Source: an uncultured Methanomassiliicoccales archaeon
GTDB taxonomy: Archaea > Thermoplasmatota > Thermoplasmata > Methanomassiliicoccales > Methanomethylophilaceae
Length of the DNA: 64,000 bases
Direction of reading: 5' to 3'
Assembly (NCBI GenBank): GCA_959597175.1
Contig: CAUFXM010000003.1
Location: forward strand, 162,980-226,979
The stretch's first letter is position 1, and each line of letters begins with the position of its first letter. Shown here one piece after another: positions 17,590 to 26,308 of this stretch. Both the position numbers and the translations under genes were made by a program. The notes under the pieces were generated by a model, which did not search any database, was not told the DNA's origin, and saw only the letters and a list, made by a program, of their open reading frames with translations.

Positions 17590-18597
17590 TCACAGGTCCG
17601 GATCGCACAGGACGTCCTCCTTCATGGAGAACTTCCTGTCGCGGGCCCTCCTCCCGATGGAGTAGTACAGCGAGGGGCTGAACCTGAACAGTTGCACCTC
17701 GGCGTCGAAGGACGGCTGCTTCGCGGCGAGGAGCTCCTTCAGCTCCGGACGCTCCGCCAGCGCCATCGCCTGGGCCTTTGAGGCACGGGTCAGGCTGCGG
17801 ATGACATGGCGTGCCATGTACGCGCGATACAGGTCATAGCATTCCGGATGGGTCTCCCTGACCTCCTCGCCGAGGGTCCCGGACAGGGTCACGTCCCGCT
17901 CAGCAATGGCATCGTCGTTCGCGCCCCCGCACAGGGAACCGGCGTGCTGATAGTACACGTAGAGCGGCTTGTTGTAGTAGGCGACCTTGTCGGCGTGCAT
18001 GAACGAACGGACGGTCTGGTCGAAGTCCTCGCAGTACCCCGTCTTGAAGTCGAGGCCGTTGTCCCGCAGGTAGGCCACCTCGAACACCTTGCTCCAAGGG
18101 CACGACGACAGCCTGCCCTTGCCCACCTCGTAGACCGCCTCCATCCCTGTGTAGACCCTCACCGAGTACTCGCCGTACGTCCTCTCCGGCAGCTCCCTGT
18201 CCGAGGAGTAGACGCTGTTGAACGTGGAGACCTTCGCCCCGGTCTCCTCCATGATCCCCACCATCTCCTCCAGCAACGTGGGGTAGGGGCGGTCGTCCAC
18301 ATCCAGGAACCACACGTACCTGCCCGTCGCGGCACGGAGGCCCAGGTTCCTGGCGCCACCCATGCGGAGGTCGTCCTCCTGACGGATCACGCGGACCGCG
18401 TCCCATCCGTCCGATGCCCTGCGGATGGCGTCCTCGGTGCCGTCCGTGGTCTTGTGGTCCACGACGAAGAGGACCTCGATGTCCCCGAGGGTCTGCTCCC
18501 TCAGATGCCTGATGCACGATTCGACGAACTTCGCACCGTTGTAGACGGGTATGACCACGGAGACTGCCGGCAGACTGCTCACCTGTGATGTGAGCAT
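17590..18597 (-). CDS. GT2-family glycosyltransferase
   Basis: A 335-residue GT-A enzyme with VVIPVYNGAKF, FVVDHKTTDGT, GGARNLGLRA and the metal motif FLDVDDRPYP. It is a paralogue of the GT2 at 14542-15570; both share the WSKV/WSR and AYYNKPLYVYY regions. ATG at 18597. A hairpin terminator separates it from the malic enzyme upstream, so it has its own promoter. It closes the glycan region. Confidence 0.85.
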   Translation of the reverse strand: MLTSQVSSLPAVSVVIPVYNGAKFVESCIRHLREQTLGDIEVLFVVDHKTTDGTEDAIRRASDGWDAVRVIRQEDDLRMGGARNLGLRAATGRYVWFLDVDDRPYPTLLEEMVGIMEETGAKVSTFNSVYSSDRELPERTYGEYSVRVYTGMEAVYEVGKGRLSSCPWSKVFEVAYLRDNGLDFKTGYCEDFDQTVRSFMHADKVAYYNKPLYVYYQHAGSLCGGANDDAIAERDVTLSGTLGEEVRETHPECYDLYRAYMARHVIRSLTRASKAQAMALAERPELKELLAAKQPSFDAEVQLFRFSPSLYYSIGRRARDRKFSMKEDVLCDPDL

Positions 18598-18617
18598 GGG
18601 TTTGAAAATAAAAGGTT

Positions 18618-18632
18618 GGGGGTGTGACCCCC
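18618..18632 (-). terminator. Hairpin terminator after malic enzyme
   Basis: GGGGGT and ACCCCC pair around a three-base loop, 8 nt past the malic enzyme stop. On the minus strand it is followed by CCTTTTATTTTC, a T-rich tail. Confidence 0.65.
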
Positions 18633-18639
18633 GGTGTTT

Positions 18640-19998
18640 TCACTTGAAGGCGGGCTCCGCGTCGGCGATGAAGCCGTCCTCCATCATCTTGGCGGTGAGT
18701 CCCCTGGACCTCTTGATCATGAAGTCGGCCCTGTCGAAGAGCTCCTGCCTGGACAGCTTGAGCCTGGCCACGCCCTGCTCCTGCGCCTTCATGGCGACGG
18801 CGACTGCCTCCCTGGGGAAGACCTCGGCCTCGGCCATGGTCGGGATGATGTAGTCCTCGCTGATGCCCTTCTCCTCGGCGCACTTGGCCAGTTCGGTGGC
18901 GGCGGCGATGCACATCTCGTCCGTGATGGTGGTGGCCCTGACGTCGAGGACACCGCGGAAGATCGCGGGGAATCCCATGGAGTTGTTGACCTGGTTGGGG
19001 AAGTCGGACCTTCCGGTGGCGAACACCTTGCAGCCGTACTCCTTGGCCTCCCAGGGCCACATCTCGGGAATGGGGTTGGCGGTGGCGAACACGACCGGGT
19101 CGTCCGCCATCAGCTTGACGTACTCGGCGGGGATCGTGCCGGGGCCGGGCTTGGAAGCGGCGATGACGATGTCCGCGCCCTCCATGGCCTCCTTGATGCC
19201 TCCACTCTTGCCTGCCCCGTTGGTCTTCTCGCAGATCTCCCACTTCTGCTTGAAGTCCTTCTTGACGTCCTCCCTGGACAGGTTCAGGATGCCCTTGGAA
19301 TCGCACATGCACATGTGCTTGGGGCTGAAGCCGGTGGCGAGGAGCAGCCTGGCGATGGCGATGGACGCGGCGCCGGCTCCGATGACGGCGATCTGGGCGT
19401 CCTCGAGCTTCTTCCCGACGAGCTTCATGGCGTTGATGGCACCGGCGACCTCCACGGTGGCTGTACCCTGCTGGTCGTCATGCCAGACGGGGATCTTGCA
19501 GTCCCTCCTCAGCTCGTCGAGGATGTCGAAGCACTTGGGGTTGGAGATGTCCTCGAGGTTGATCCCCCCGAACGACGGGGCGATGAGCCTGACCGTCTCG
19601 ATGATCTTCTCGGGGTCCTTGGTGTCCAGGCAGATCGGGACGCAGTCCACGCCTCCCAGGTACTTGAACAGCATGGCCTTCCCCTCCATGACGGGCATGG
19701 CCGCCTCGGGTCCGATGTCGCCGAGTCCCAGCACGCGTGTACCGTCCGATACGACGGCTACGGTGTTCCACTTGCAGGTGTACTCGTAGGCGAGCTCGGG
19801 GTCCTTGGCTATGGCCTTGCAGGGCTCCGCCACACCGGGGGAGTACCAGATGGCGAAGTCGTCGAAGGACCTCACGCAGGCCTTGGGGGCGGTCTCGATC
19901 TTCCCCTTGTAGTACTTGTGGAGGACCATGGCGTCCTGTCCGGGCTTCTTCGCCATCTCCAGGCGCTGCTCTATGCTGATATCCTGTTCGTTGACCAT
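18640..19998 (-). CDS. NAD(P)-dependent malic enzyme (decarboxylating)
   Basis: A 452-residue enzyme converting malate to pyruvate and CO2. The N-terminal domain has WYSPGVAEP; the NAD domain has VIGAGAASIAIARLL and FATANPIPEMWP, and the lysine-aspartate active site region lies in between. The ATG at 19998 follows GAGGTG at a good distance; longer readings have no ribosome site. A perfect palindrome lies 18-32 nt before the ATG and may be an operator. In an anaerobe it would supply pyruvate or reducing power. Confidence 0.9.
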   Translation of the reverse strand: MVNEQDISIEQRLEMAKKPGQDAMVLHKYYKGKIETAPKACVRSFDDFAIWYSPGVAEPCKAIAKDPELAYEYTCKWNTVAVVSDGTRVLGLGDIGPEAAMPVMEGKAMLFKYLGGVDCVPICLDTKDPEKIIETVRLIAPSFGGINLEDISNPKCFDILDELRRDCKIPVWHDDQQGTATVEVAGAINAMKLVGKKLEDAQIAVIGAGAASIAIARLLLATGFSPKHMCMCDSKGILNLSREDVKKDFKQKWEICEKTNGAGKSGGIKEAMEGADIVIAASKPGPGTIPAEYVKLMADDPVVFATANPIPEMWPWEAKEYGCKVFATGRSDFPNQVNNSMGFPAIFRGVLDVRATTITDEMCIAAATELAKCAEEKGISEDYIIPTMAEAEVFPREAVAVAMKAQEQGVARLKLSRQELFDRADFMIKRSRGLTAKMMEDGFIADAEPAFK

Positions 19999-20015
19999 GA
20001 ATTCACCTCGATTTT

Positions 20016-20030
20016 CTACGAAATTCGTAG
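20016..20030. promoter_or_regulatory. Perfect palindrome before malic enzyme
   Basis: CTACGAA-A-TTCGTAG, a 7-bp inverted repeat around one base, 18 nt before the malic enzyme ATG and on the promoter side. A TTCGAA core recurs at 20038. It has the geometry of a repressor site or of a short leader hairpin. Confidence 0.5.
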
Positions 20031-20080
20031 TTTTATTTCGAATTCTAAACATCATCAACGGACTTTCCATATTTATAATA

Positions 20081-20110
20081 AGCGTCCAGGTCGAAGTTCG
20101 AAAGGACGCT
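20081..20110. other. Nested inverted repeat in a 340-bp intergenic region
   Basis: AGCGTCC (20081-20087) pairs with GGACGCT (20104-20110), and TCGAA pairs with TTCGA inside. The region 19999-20339 has no gene I can support. Apart from this hairpin, the palindrome near malic enzyme and the repeats before the ATPase, I see nothing in it. Confidence 0.4.
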
Positions 20111-20210
20111 GCTTGGCATGGGGAGGACGAAAAACCGAGGGCACGTCCCATACGGCGAGAATGCCCCTCTACCCGGCGGCAAGGACTCGCGGCACGGGCC
20201 GGATCGAACG

Positions 20211-20325
20211 GTTGTCATAACGCTACTTTGCTAAAACGGGAAATTTTTCTCCTCTGAACATTGCCATAGAGGTATTTTTATGATTTAATTTCGTTGCCAT
20301 AGCAGCAAAAACTATTATCTGGACT
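20211..20325 (+). repeat. Degenerate ~33-nt repeats before ATPase 1
   Basis: Units beginning TTTGCTAAAACGG (20227), ATTGCCATAGAGG (20260) and GTTGCCATAGCAG (20293) are spaced exactly 33 nt. A further related word GTTGTCATAACG lies at 20211. The last two copies share TTGCCATAG; the others are weaker. The last unit starts 47 nt before the ATPase ATG, and the block is AT-rich compared with its surroundings. Confidence 0.5.
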
Positions 20326-20339
20326 GCGCATGACATGTC

Positions 20340-21683
20340 ATGGCGAAGCCGAAGTCCGAGAGTCCAGTGTTCAGGAGGAAGATATACGGTCAGATGCTGG
20401 AATGGAAGAAGAGGGAGGGGAGGACGGCCCTGCTGATCGATGGGGCCAGACGCGTCGGCAAGACCACGGTCGTCGAGGAGTTCGCCAGGAAGGAGTACCG
20501 CAGCCACATAATCCTGGACTTCTCCGACGAGGACGATTACATCAGAGGTCTGTTCAAGAACGTCAAACAGGACCCCGACCGCTTTTTCCGTCTCCTCCAG
20601 GAGTACACCGACACGACCCTCTACGAACGCGAGAGCGTCATCGTGTTCGACGAGGTCCAGCTGTTCCCGCTGGCCAGGCAGATGATCAAACACCTGGTCA
20701 AGGATGGCCGCTACGACTACATAGAGACCGGATCGCTCATATCCATCAAGAAGAACGTGAAGAACATCCTGATACCTTCCGAGGAGACGTCCATCAGGAT
20801 GCACCCGATGGACTTCGAGGAGTTCCTGTGGGCCCAGAACCGGGAAGGGACCATAGACACCATACGCAGGGCCTTCGAAGCGAGGGAACCGCTTGGGTTC
20901 GAGAACCACCGCCGCATCATGGACATGTACACCACATACATGCTCGTGGGAGGGATGCCCCAGGCGGTGGAGACCTTCGTCCGTATGAACAACTTCGAAG
21001 CCGTTGAGGGGATCAAGCGGGACATCCTGGAGCTCTACAGCAACGATGCCGTGAAGATCAACTCCAGAGCCATCCTGGTCAACGTGCCGTCGTTCCTGTC
21101 GAAGCACGACAAAAAGTTCACCCCCGGCACCATCAGAGAGGGTTCCAGGACCAGCGACTTCGAACAGGCCGTTGACTGGCTCAGGGAATCCAGGATGGTG
21201 AACATGTGCGTGCGCGTCTCCGATCCAGGGCCGGCACCCGACCTCACCTCGGACGAGACCACGTTCAAGCTGTACATGCTGGACACGGGGTTGCTTGTGA
21301 CAGCCGCGTTCAAGAAGAACGTGGCGAAGAGGAAGAAGCTCTACGAGGACCTACTATCCGGCAAGCTCAACGTGAACAAGGGCATGTTCTTCGAGAACAT
21401 GGTCGCCCAGGAGCTGGTCATGAACGGACACGAGCTGGCGTACTGCAAGTTCAGCTGCGACGAATCCGACAAGCTCCAGGAGGTGGACTTCGTGATCGCG
21501 GACGGAGACAAGGTGATCCCGGTGGAGTCGAAATCCGGGAGGTCCTCGGAGCACGCGTCACTCGACCGCTTCATGGTGAAGTACTCTGACTGGGTGGACA
21601 GGGCGTTCGTCGTCCACTCCAAGGACCTGAGGGTTGATGGGAACATCACCTACATCCCGATCTACATGGCCATGTTCCTGTAA
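20340..21683 (+). CDS. DUF4143-type AAA ATPase, copy 1
   Basis: A 447-residue P-loop ATPase. Walker A is GARRVGKTT (35-43), Walker B is VIVFDEVQ, followed by the family blocks MDFEEFLWA, GGMPQAVETF, LDTGLL and NKGMFFEN. The C-terminal part has EVDFVIADGDKVIPVES, the conserved acidic/Lys pattern of a restriction-endonuclease-like fold in DUF4143 proteins. Function is unknown in this widespread, often multicopy family. It shares its subfamily with copy 2 at 23750. Repeats lie upstream and a hairpin terminator follows. Confidence 0.85.
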   Translation: MAKPKSESPVFRRKIYGQMLEWKKREGRTALLIDGARRVGKTTVVEEFARKEYRSHIILDFSDEDDYIRGLFKNVKQDPDRFFRLLQEYTDTTLYERESVIVFDEVQLFPLARQMIKHLVKDGRYDYIETGSLISIKKNVKNILIPSEETSIRMHPMDFEEFLWAQNREGTIDTIRRAFEAREPLGFENHRRIMDMYTTYMLVGGMPQAVETFVRMNNFEAVEGIKRDILELYSNDAVKINSRAILVNVPSFLSKHDKKFTPGTIREGSRTSDFEQAVDWLRESRMVNMCVRVSDPGPAPDLTSDETTFKLYMLDTGLLVTAAFKKNVAKRKKLYEDLLSGKLNVNKGMFFENMVAQELVMNGHELAYCKFSCDESDKLQEVDFVIADGDKVIPVESKSGRSSEHASLDRFMVKYSDWVDRAFVVHSKDLRVDGNITYIPIYMAMFL

Positions 21684-21689
21684 GAGGAC

Positions 21690-21710
21690 GGATTGTGGCC
21701 GACACAATCC
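21690..21710 (+). terminator. Hairpin terminator after ATPase 1
   Basis: GGATTGTG pairs perfectly with CACAATCC around GCCGA, 6 nt past the ATPase stop. ATTTAA directly after it could be the TATA box of the radical SAM gene, 23 nt before its ATG. Confidence 0.55.
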
Positions 21711-21738
21711 ATTTAACTCCTTCACGGATGGGTTCACC

Positions 21739-23376
21739 ATGAGCCGCGAGATCACCGTCCTCCTCGTCGACGGATACATCGACGACCCCGCCGCGCTGGG
21801 GGTGCCCCCCTACATATCCCCGATAGTGCGCGCCATAGCCGGCGCTGCGATGGATGCGGGAGCTGACAGGGTGGAGTACCTCACGGCCGACATGATCAGG
21901 AGGGGGGCGAGGATCCCCCAGGCGGACGTCAGCGTGGTCATGTCCGGGAACACCGTCCCGGGGAAGTACCTGCGCTCGATGCCCATGTCCACGAAGGAGC
22001 TGGACGCCCTGTTCCCGAAGCTCACCGGGTGGAGGCTCATCGGCGGCTCCGCAGCGGACTCCCCCGCCGCGGAGAGGTTCGACTTCGTGATAAAGAGGGA
22101 TCTGGCCGCCTCCCTCTACGACGGGATTATCGGGAAGGAGGTTGGCGAGAGACTCCGCACCCTGGACGAGTGGAACAGATGGATGCTCCTGGGAGCGGAC
22201 ATCGTGAAGCAGCACCAGGACTTCCCCCAGCCCCTCATCGCCGAGGTGGAGTCGTACAGGGGATGCCACAGGTGGTCGACCGGAGGGTGCTCCTACTGCA
22301 TAGAGCCCATGAAGGGGAGACCGCTGATGCGCTCCCCCGACGACATCATCGCCGAGGCCTCCAGGCTCAGGGATCTCGGGGTCAGGAACCTGAGGGTGGG
22401 CGGGCAGACGTGCATAGTCTCCTACGGGGCCGCCCCGGACTCCCCTGTACCGAGGCCGGACCCCGAGGCCGTCTCGGACCTGTTCGAGGGGCTGCGCTCC
22501 CTGAGATTCGACGTGCTCCACGTTGACAACGCCAACGCAGCGGTCATATCCGCCTACCCCGAGGAGTCGGAGGCGGTGCTGACGACCATAACGGGATGCT
22601 GCACCGACGGGAACGTCCTGGCCCTGGGCATGGAGACCGCCGACCCGAGGGTGGTCATCGAGAACAACCTCAACAGCACCCCGGAGCAGGTGATGGATGC
22701 GGTCCGCGCGATCAACCGCGTCGGATCCGAGAGAGGGCCCAGGGGCCTGCCCAGGCTGCTCCCCGGCCTGAACCTGATCTGCGGTCTGGACGGCGAGACG
22801 AAAGCGACGTACGGCATGGACATGGCGTTCCTCCGGAGGGTGAGGGACGAGGGGCTGATGCTCAGGCGCATCAACATCCGCCAGGTCCTGCCGGTCAGGA
22901 GGGAGTTCTCCGTCAGGGTGGACCAGAGGACCTTCAAGAGGTTCAAGGAGGACGTCCGCAACGACATCGACAGGGAGATGCTGGAGAGGGTGGCACCCTA
23001 TGGAACCATCCTGAGGGATGTGTACACGGAGATCCATGACGGCAACGTCACCTTCGGAAGACAGATAGGGTCATATCCGCTGCTGGTGGGGATCCCGTAC
23101 AAGGTGGACCTGGACGGGTTCGTGGATGTGTTCGTCACCGGATGGGGCTACAGATCGATAACGGGCATCACCTACCCGTTCGACATCAACTCCATGCCGA
23201 TGTCCGCATTGGAGGCCCTGCCCGGGATCGGGAGGAAGAGAGCATCCAAGATCGTCATGGAGAGGCCGCTGTCCGGGTTCGACGACCTGCTCAGGGTGGT
23301 GGAGGACCCTAACGTGGTCGACGGACTGCGGGACCTTGTGGTATTCGGACGACCGAGGGACCTCGCAACCCCCTAA
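21739..23376 (+). CDS. Radical SAM protein with C-terminal helix-hairpin-helix (COG1031-like)
   Basis: A 545-residue protein. The N-terminal ~170 residues resemble a Rossmann-like binding domain; the radical SAM core carries RGCHRWSTGGCSYCIEP, a CxxxxxxxCxxC-type cluster rather than the usual CxxxCxxC. The C-terminal end has the helix-hairpin-helix SALEALPGIGRKRAS, a nucleic-acid-binding motif. This matches the uncharacterised archaeal family COG1031. The ATG at 21739 is the only start that avoids the upstream gene. It probably once preceded priL directly, since a decayed priL start follows it. Confidence 0.8.
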   Translation: MSREITVLLVDGYIDDPAALGVPPYISPIVRAIAGAAMDAGADRVEYLTADMIRRGARIPQADVSVVMSGNTVPGKYLRSMPMSTKELDALFPKLTGWRLIGGSAADSPAAERFDFVIKRDLAASLYDGIIGKEVGERLRTLDEWNRWMLLGADIVKQHQDFPQPLIAEVESYRGCHRWSTGGCSYCIEPMKGRPLMRSPDDIIAEASRLRDLGVRNLRVGGQTCIVSYGAAPDSPVPRPDPEAVSDLFEGLRSLRFDVLHVDNANAAVISAYPEESEAVLTTITGCCTDGNVLALGMETADPRVVIENNLNSTPEQVMDAVRAINRVGSERGPRGLPRLLPGLNLICGLDGETKATYGMDMAFLRRVRDEGLMLRRINIRQVLPVRREFSVRVDQRTFKRFKEDVRNDIDREMLERVAPYGTILRDVYTEIHDGNVTFGRQIGSYPLLVGIPYKVDLDGFVDVFVTGWGYRSITGITYPFDINSMPMSALEALPGIGRKRASKIVMERPLSGFDDLLRVVEDPNVVDGLRDLVVFGRPRDLATP

Positions 23377-23388
23377 CCATCTCCTCTC

Positions 23389-23527
23389 CGATACGTAGCC
23401 ATGGACTCCGGACACGCGGCTAAGTTCCCATCCCTATCCGATACGGCCCAGTTGCAGAGGCGAACCCGGTGGATCCGGATAGGTTCATCACATCCCCCTG
23501 GTCGAGCCGGCCAGGAAACGCGAGCCG
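23389..23527 (+). pseudogene. Decayed copy of the priL 5' end
   Basis: The ATGGACTCCGG at 23401 and the following bases match the start of intact priL (from 25177): 27 of the first 29 bases are identical, and the similarity runs through GTCGAGCCGGCCAGGAA near 23518. A one-base deletion near 23456 breaks the frame, and similarity fades after about 23527. The fragment sits right behind the radical SAM gene, where priL would have begun before ATPase 2 appeared. The rest of 23528-23612 has nothing I recognise. Confidence 0.8.
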
Positions 23528-23612
23528 TGAAACCTCGCAATCTTCTGATGACGCCCCGAGCCGTTGAGAAACCCGGTGACCAAATCTCTTCTCGACATGA
23601 CATCGAATTCCC

Positions 23613-23741
23613 AAAACGTTGGTTGATTGATTGTAAAATATTGTAAAGGGTTGAAAAATTTAATATTCCATATTTCAAAAAGGTTGGTTTACAGCCGAAT
23701 TAAACACTGAAAAGGTTGGATTAAATAGCAGCAACCGCCAT
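23613..23741 (+). repeat. 32/33-nt tandem repeats before ATPase 2
   Basis: Four units have cores GTTGG or GTTGA at 23618, 23650, 23683 and 23715, spacings 32, 33 and 32. The shared word is AAARGGTTGGNTTA (for example AAAAAGGTTGGTTTA and GAAAAGGTTGGATTA). The last unit begins 40 nt before the ATPase ATG. The block is AT-rich inside a GC-rich genome. Confidence 0.65.
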
Positions 23742-23749
23742 CCTGGAAC

Positions 23750-25156
23750 ATGCGCCGCAAGATCACCCAGCGCCTCGAGGAATGGTTGGAGGCCGATCGC
23801 AGAACGTGCCCCGTCATCACCGGCGCAAGACAGGTCGGAAAGACATACGCCGTGGAAGAGTTCGGCAGGAGACACTTCCGCAATTTCATCAGGATAGATT
23901 TCGTGAGCAACGAGAAGGCCAAGGAGGCATTCGACGGCGATCTGGATGTCGAGACCGTCGTGAGGGAGCTGTCGGCCAGATTCCCATCCATGAGATTCGT
24001 CCCCGGCGAGACGCTGATCTTCCTGGATGAGATCCAGGAATGCCCGCGGGCCCGTAGCGCACTCAAACCGTTCGCGACCGACGGTGATTACAAGGTGATC
24101 GCATCCGGGTCCCTGCTCGGCCTGAGCAACATGACGGCACCGTCCATCCCTGTCGGTTACGAGGAGCAGATGCGCATGGGACCCATGGATTTCGAGGAAT
24201 TCCTATGGGCACTCGGGTTCGATGAGAGGCTGATCGACCACATCCGTGAGAGGATCCGCGCCGTGGAGCCGTTCGAGAAACCGTTCTTCAAGACGATGAT
24301 GGAGTACCTGAGATGGTTCATGGCCGTCGGAGGGATGCCGGAGGCCGTGAAGGAGTTCTCCCTGCACAGGAAGTTCGACGGCGTCCGTTCGATCCAGAGG
24401 AAGATCGTCAACGCATACATGGACGACATCCAGCATCATACGGACAGGAGGTTCGCATCCCGCGTGAGGAGCTGCTTCGAGGCCATCCCCTCGATGCTGG
24501 CCAGGGAGAACAAGAAGTTCATGTACTCCAAGGTGGAGGACGACATCGGATACAAGGTCGGTCTGGACTACTACGGCTACGCGCTCGACTGGCTCAGGGT
24601 GGCCGATCTGGCTCTGTTCTGCGAGAACCTCAGGCAGATCAAAGAACCGCTGTCCGAGAACAGGAAACCGGAAGCGTTCAAGGTATATCTCCGGGACACC
24701 GGACTGCTGACGTCGATGTATGACGACAACCTGATCGAGAGGATAATCAAGGGCGACCTGGATGTCAACAAAGGTGCGCTCACGGAGAATCTCGTCGCGG
24801 GCATGCTCGACCTGCAGGATCGCAAACTGATGTACTTCGGGAACCGCTCCGAAGACATCGAGGTCGATTTCGTGACCGGGTTCCGCGAGCATCCTGCTGT
24901 GTTGGAGGTGAAATCCAGAGACAGGCCACGGTCCAAATCCCTGAACAAGCTGTCTTCAGACCCCGACATCGAATGCATCATGTTCGAGACGAGGAACACT
25001 TTCATCGACGAGCGTGGAGTCAAGCACTTCCCCCTGTTCGCCGCCGCGTTCATGGACTGCATAGATCCGCGCGAGGCGTTGGAAGCCGACCTCGTGAGCC
25101 CCGAAGAGCTTCTGAGGACCATATCGGAAGGACGGGAACCGAAACCGCTACAATGA
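23750..25156 (+). CDS. DUF4143-type AAA ATPase, copy 2
   Basis: A 468-residue ATPase of the same subfamily as copy 1. Walker A is GARQVGKT (25-32), Walker B TLIFLDEIQ, then MDFEEFLWA, GGMPEAVKEF, LRDTGLLTS and VNKGALTEN. The C-terminal nuclease-like motif reads IEVDFVTGF and AVLEVKSR. Its TGA overlaps the ATG of priL (ATGA). It appears to be inserted between the radical SAM gene and priL, leaving a decayed priL start upstream. Four regular repeats precede it. Biological role unknown. Confidence 0.85.
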   Translation: MRRKITQRLEEWLEADRRTCPVITGARQVGKTYAVEEFGRRHFRNFIRIDFVSNEKAKEAFDGDLDVETVVRELSARFPSMRFVPGETLIFLDEIQECPRARSALKPFATDGDYKVIASGSLLGLSNMTAPSIPVGYEEQMRMGPMDFEEFLWALGFDERLIDHIRERIRAVEPFEKPFFKTMMEYLRWFMAVGGMPEAVKEFSLHRKFDGVRSIQRKIVNAYMDDIQHHTDRRFASRVRSCFEAIPSMLARENKKFMYSKVEDDIGYKVGLDYYGYALDWLRVADLALFCENLRQIKEPLSENRKPEAFKVYLRDTGLLTSMYDDNLIERIIKGDLDVNKGALTENLVAGMLDLQDRKLMYFGNRSEDIEVDFVTGFREHPAVLEVKSRDRPRSKSLNKLSSDPDIECIMFETRNTFIDERGVKHFPLFAAAFMDCIDPREALEADLVSPEELLRTISEGREPKPLQ

Positions 25157-26250
25157 GGCGACGCATACGCTCGGCCATGGACTCCGGACGCGCGGCCAAG
25201 TTCCCCTTCCTCAGCGACGCCTCCCAGTTCGCGGAGGCGAACTCGGTGGACCTGGAGGCGCTCATCACCTCCCCGTCGTTCGAGCCGGCCAGGAAGCGGG
25301 GCCTTGAGAGGGTGATGGACGCCCTGGAAAGATCCGAGGTCTCGTACAAGCCCCTCCTGAGGGAGTACGACAGGCTGATCGAGGTCATGTCCTACCCATA
25401 CGCCAGGATGATCGTCTCCATGGTCGGAGACAGGTTCCTAACCAAGAGGTACGCCCTCGCCGAGGCCGTGAGAATGAACAGGATCCTCTCGGGAGAGGAC
25501 CACGCAACGGTCATGGCCGTCTCCGATGAGCTCGGGGTCGAATCCACCGTGGACCCAGACGGGATCATCCGCATGAAGTTCACAGACTACCTCACGCTTG
25601 CCAACAGGCTGAAGAGCGTCGATTGGAAGCTCATAAACAGCGACGTGCACAGCGGACTGGTCTACCTCCCGCAGGAGAAGTTCAGCCGTCTGATGCAGAA
25701 CGCCCTGCAGGACAAGATCGAATCCGAGCTCCCTCTGATGACCCCCGAGGAGTACAGGAAATATCTGAGAGGAGCCGTCGACGCGGCTTCCATGGCCCTG
25801 GAGGAGACGAAGAAAAAGTACAGCCCCACCGGAGGGGAGGGGATGAGGAACGAGTACATGCCCCCATGCCTGGTGCGCATCCTGGAGATGTCCAGACAGG
25901 GGATGAACCTGCCCCACAGCGCCAGGTTCGCCCTGGTCACGTTCCTGCACGCCCTGGGCCTGGACTACGACGGGATCATCCGGGTGTTCTCCGAGTCCCC
26001 GGACTTCGACGAGGACATCGCCGGGTACCAGATCAAGCACATCACGGGGGAGCTCAGCGGGACCGAGGGATACTCGCCTCCGGAGTGCAAGACCATGAAG
26101 ACCAACGGCCTCTGCCATAACCCGGACAGGCTGTGCGAGCAGGAGTGGATGAACCACCCCCTCACCTACTACAGAATCAAGAAGAAGGACGCCGAGCAGC
26201 GTCAATCTGCCGCAGGTCAGGTGACGCCGCGGGATTCGGACAAGAACTGA
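25153..26250 (+). CDS. priL: DNA primase large subunit PriL
   Basis: A 365-residue protein. The helical N-terminal domain carries MDSGRAAKFPFLSDASQF, and the C-terminal iron-sulfur domain keeps four cysteines in PPCL, PECK, GLCH and DRLC. With PriS it makes RNA primers for replication. The ATG overlaps the stop of ATPase 2; MDSG eight codons later is an alternative start and is the point where similarity with the decayed upstream copy is clearest. The gene looks intact and functional. Confidence 0.9.
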   Translation: MRRRIRSAMDSGRAAKFPFLSDASQFAEANSVDLEALITSPSFEPARKRGLERVMDALERSEVSYKPLLREYDRLIEVMSYPYARMIVSMVGDRFLTKRYALAEAVRMNRILSGEDHATVMAVSDELGVESTVDPDGIIRMKFTDYLTLANRLKSVDWKLINSDVHSGLVYLPQEKFSRLMQNALQDKIESELPLMTPEEYRKYLRGAVDAASMALEETKKKYSPTGGEGMRNEYMPPCLVRILEMSRQGMNLPHSARFALVTFLHALGLDYDGIIRVFSESPDFDEDIAGYQIKHITGELSGTEGYSPPECKTMKTNGLCHNPDRLCEQEWMNHPLTYYRIKKKDAEQRQSAAGQVTPRDSDKN

Positions 26251-26308
26251 TTCCCTCCTGAACTCTGTCATCATGGGATTTAATTTATAGTTAGATTCAA
26301 CTCCAGAT

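Noticed and set aside
20195..20216. tRNA-like T-arm (TTCGATC on the minus strand)
   Set aside because: The stem pairs only three bases, no anticodon or acceptor stem fits, and the upstream sequence is AT-rich.
18634..20220. Long plus-strand open frame opposite malic enzyme
   Set aside because: Low-complexity Leu/Gly/Asp product; the minus strand carries a complete malic enzyme with a ribosome site.
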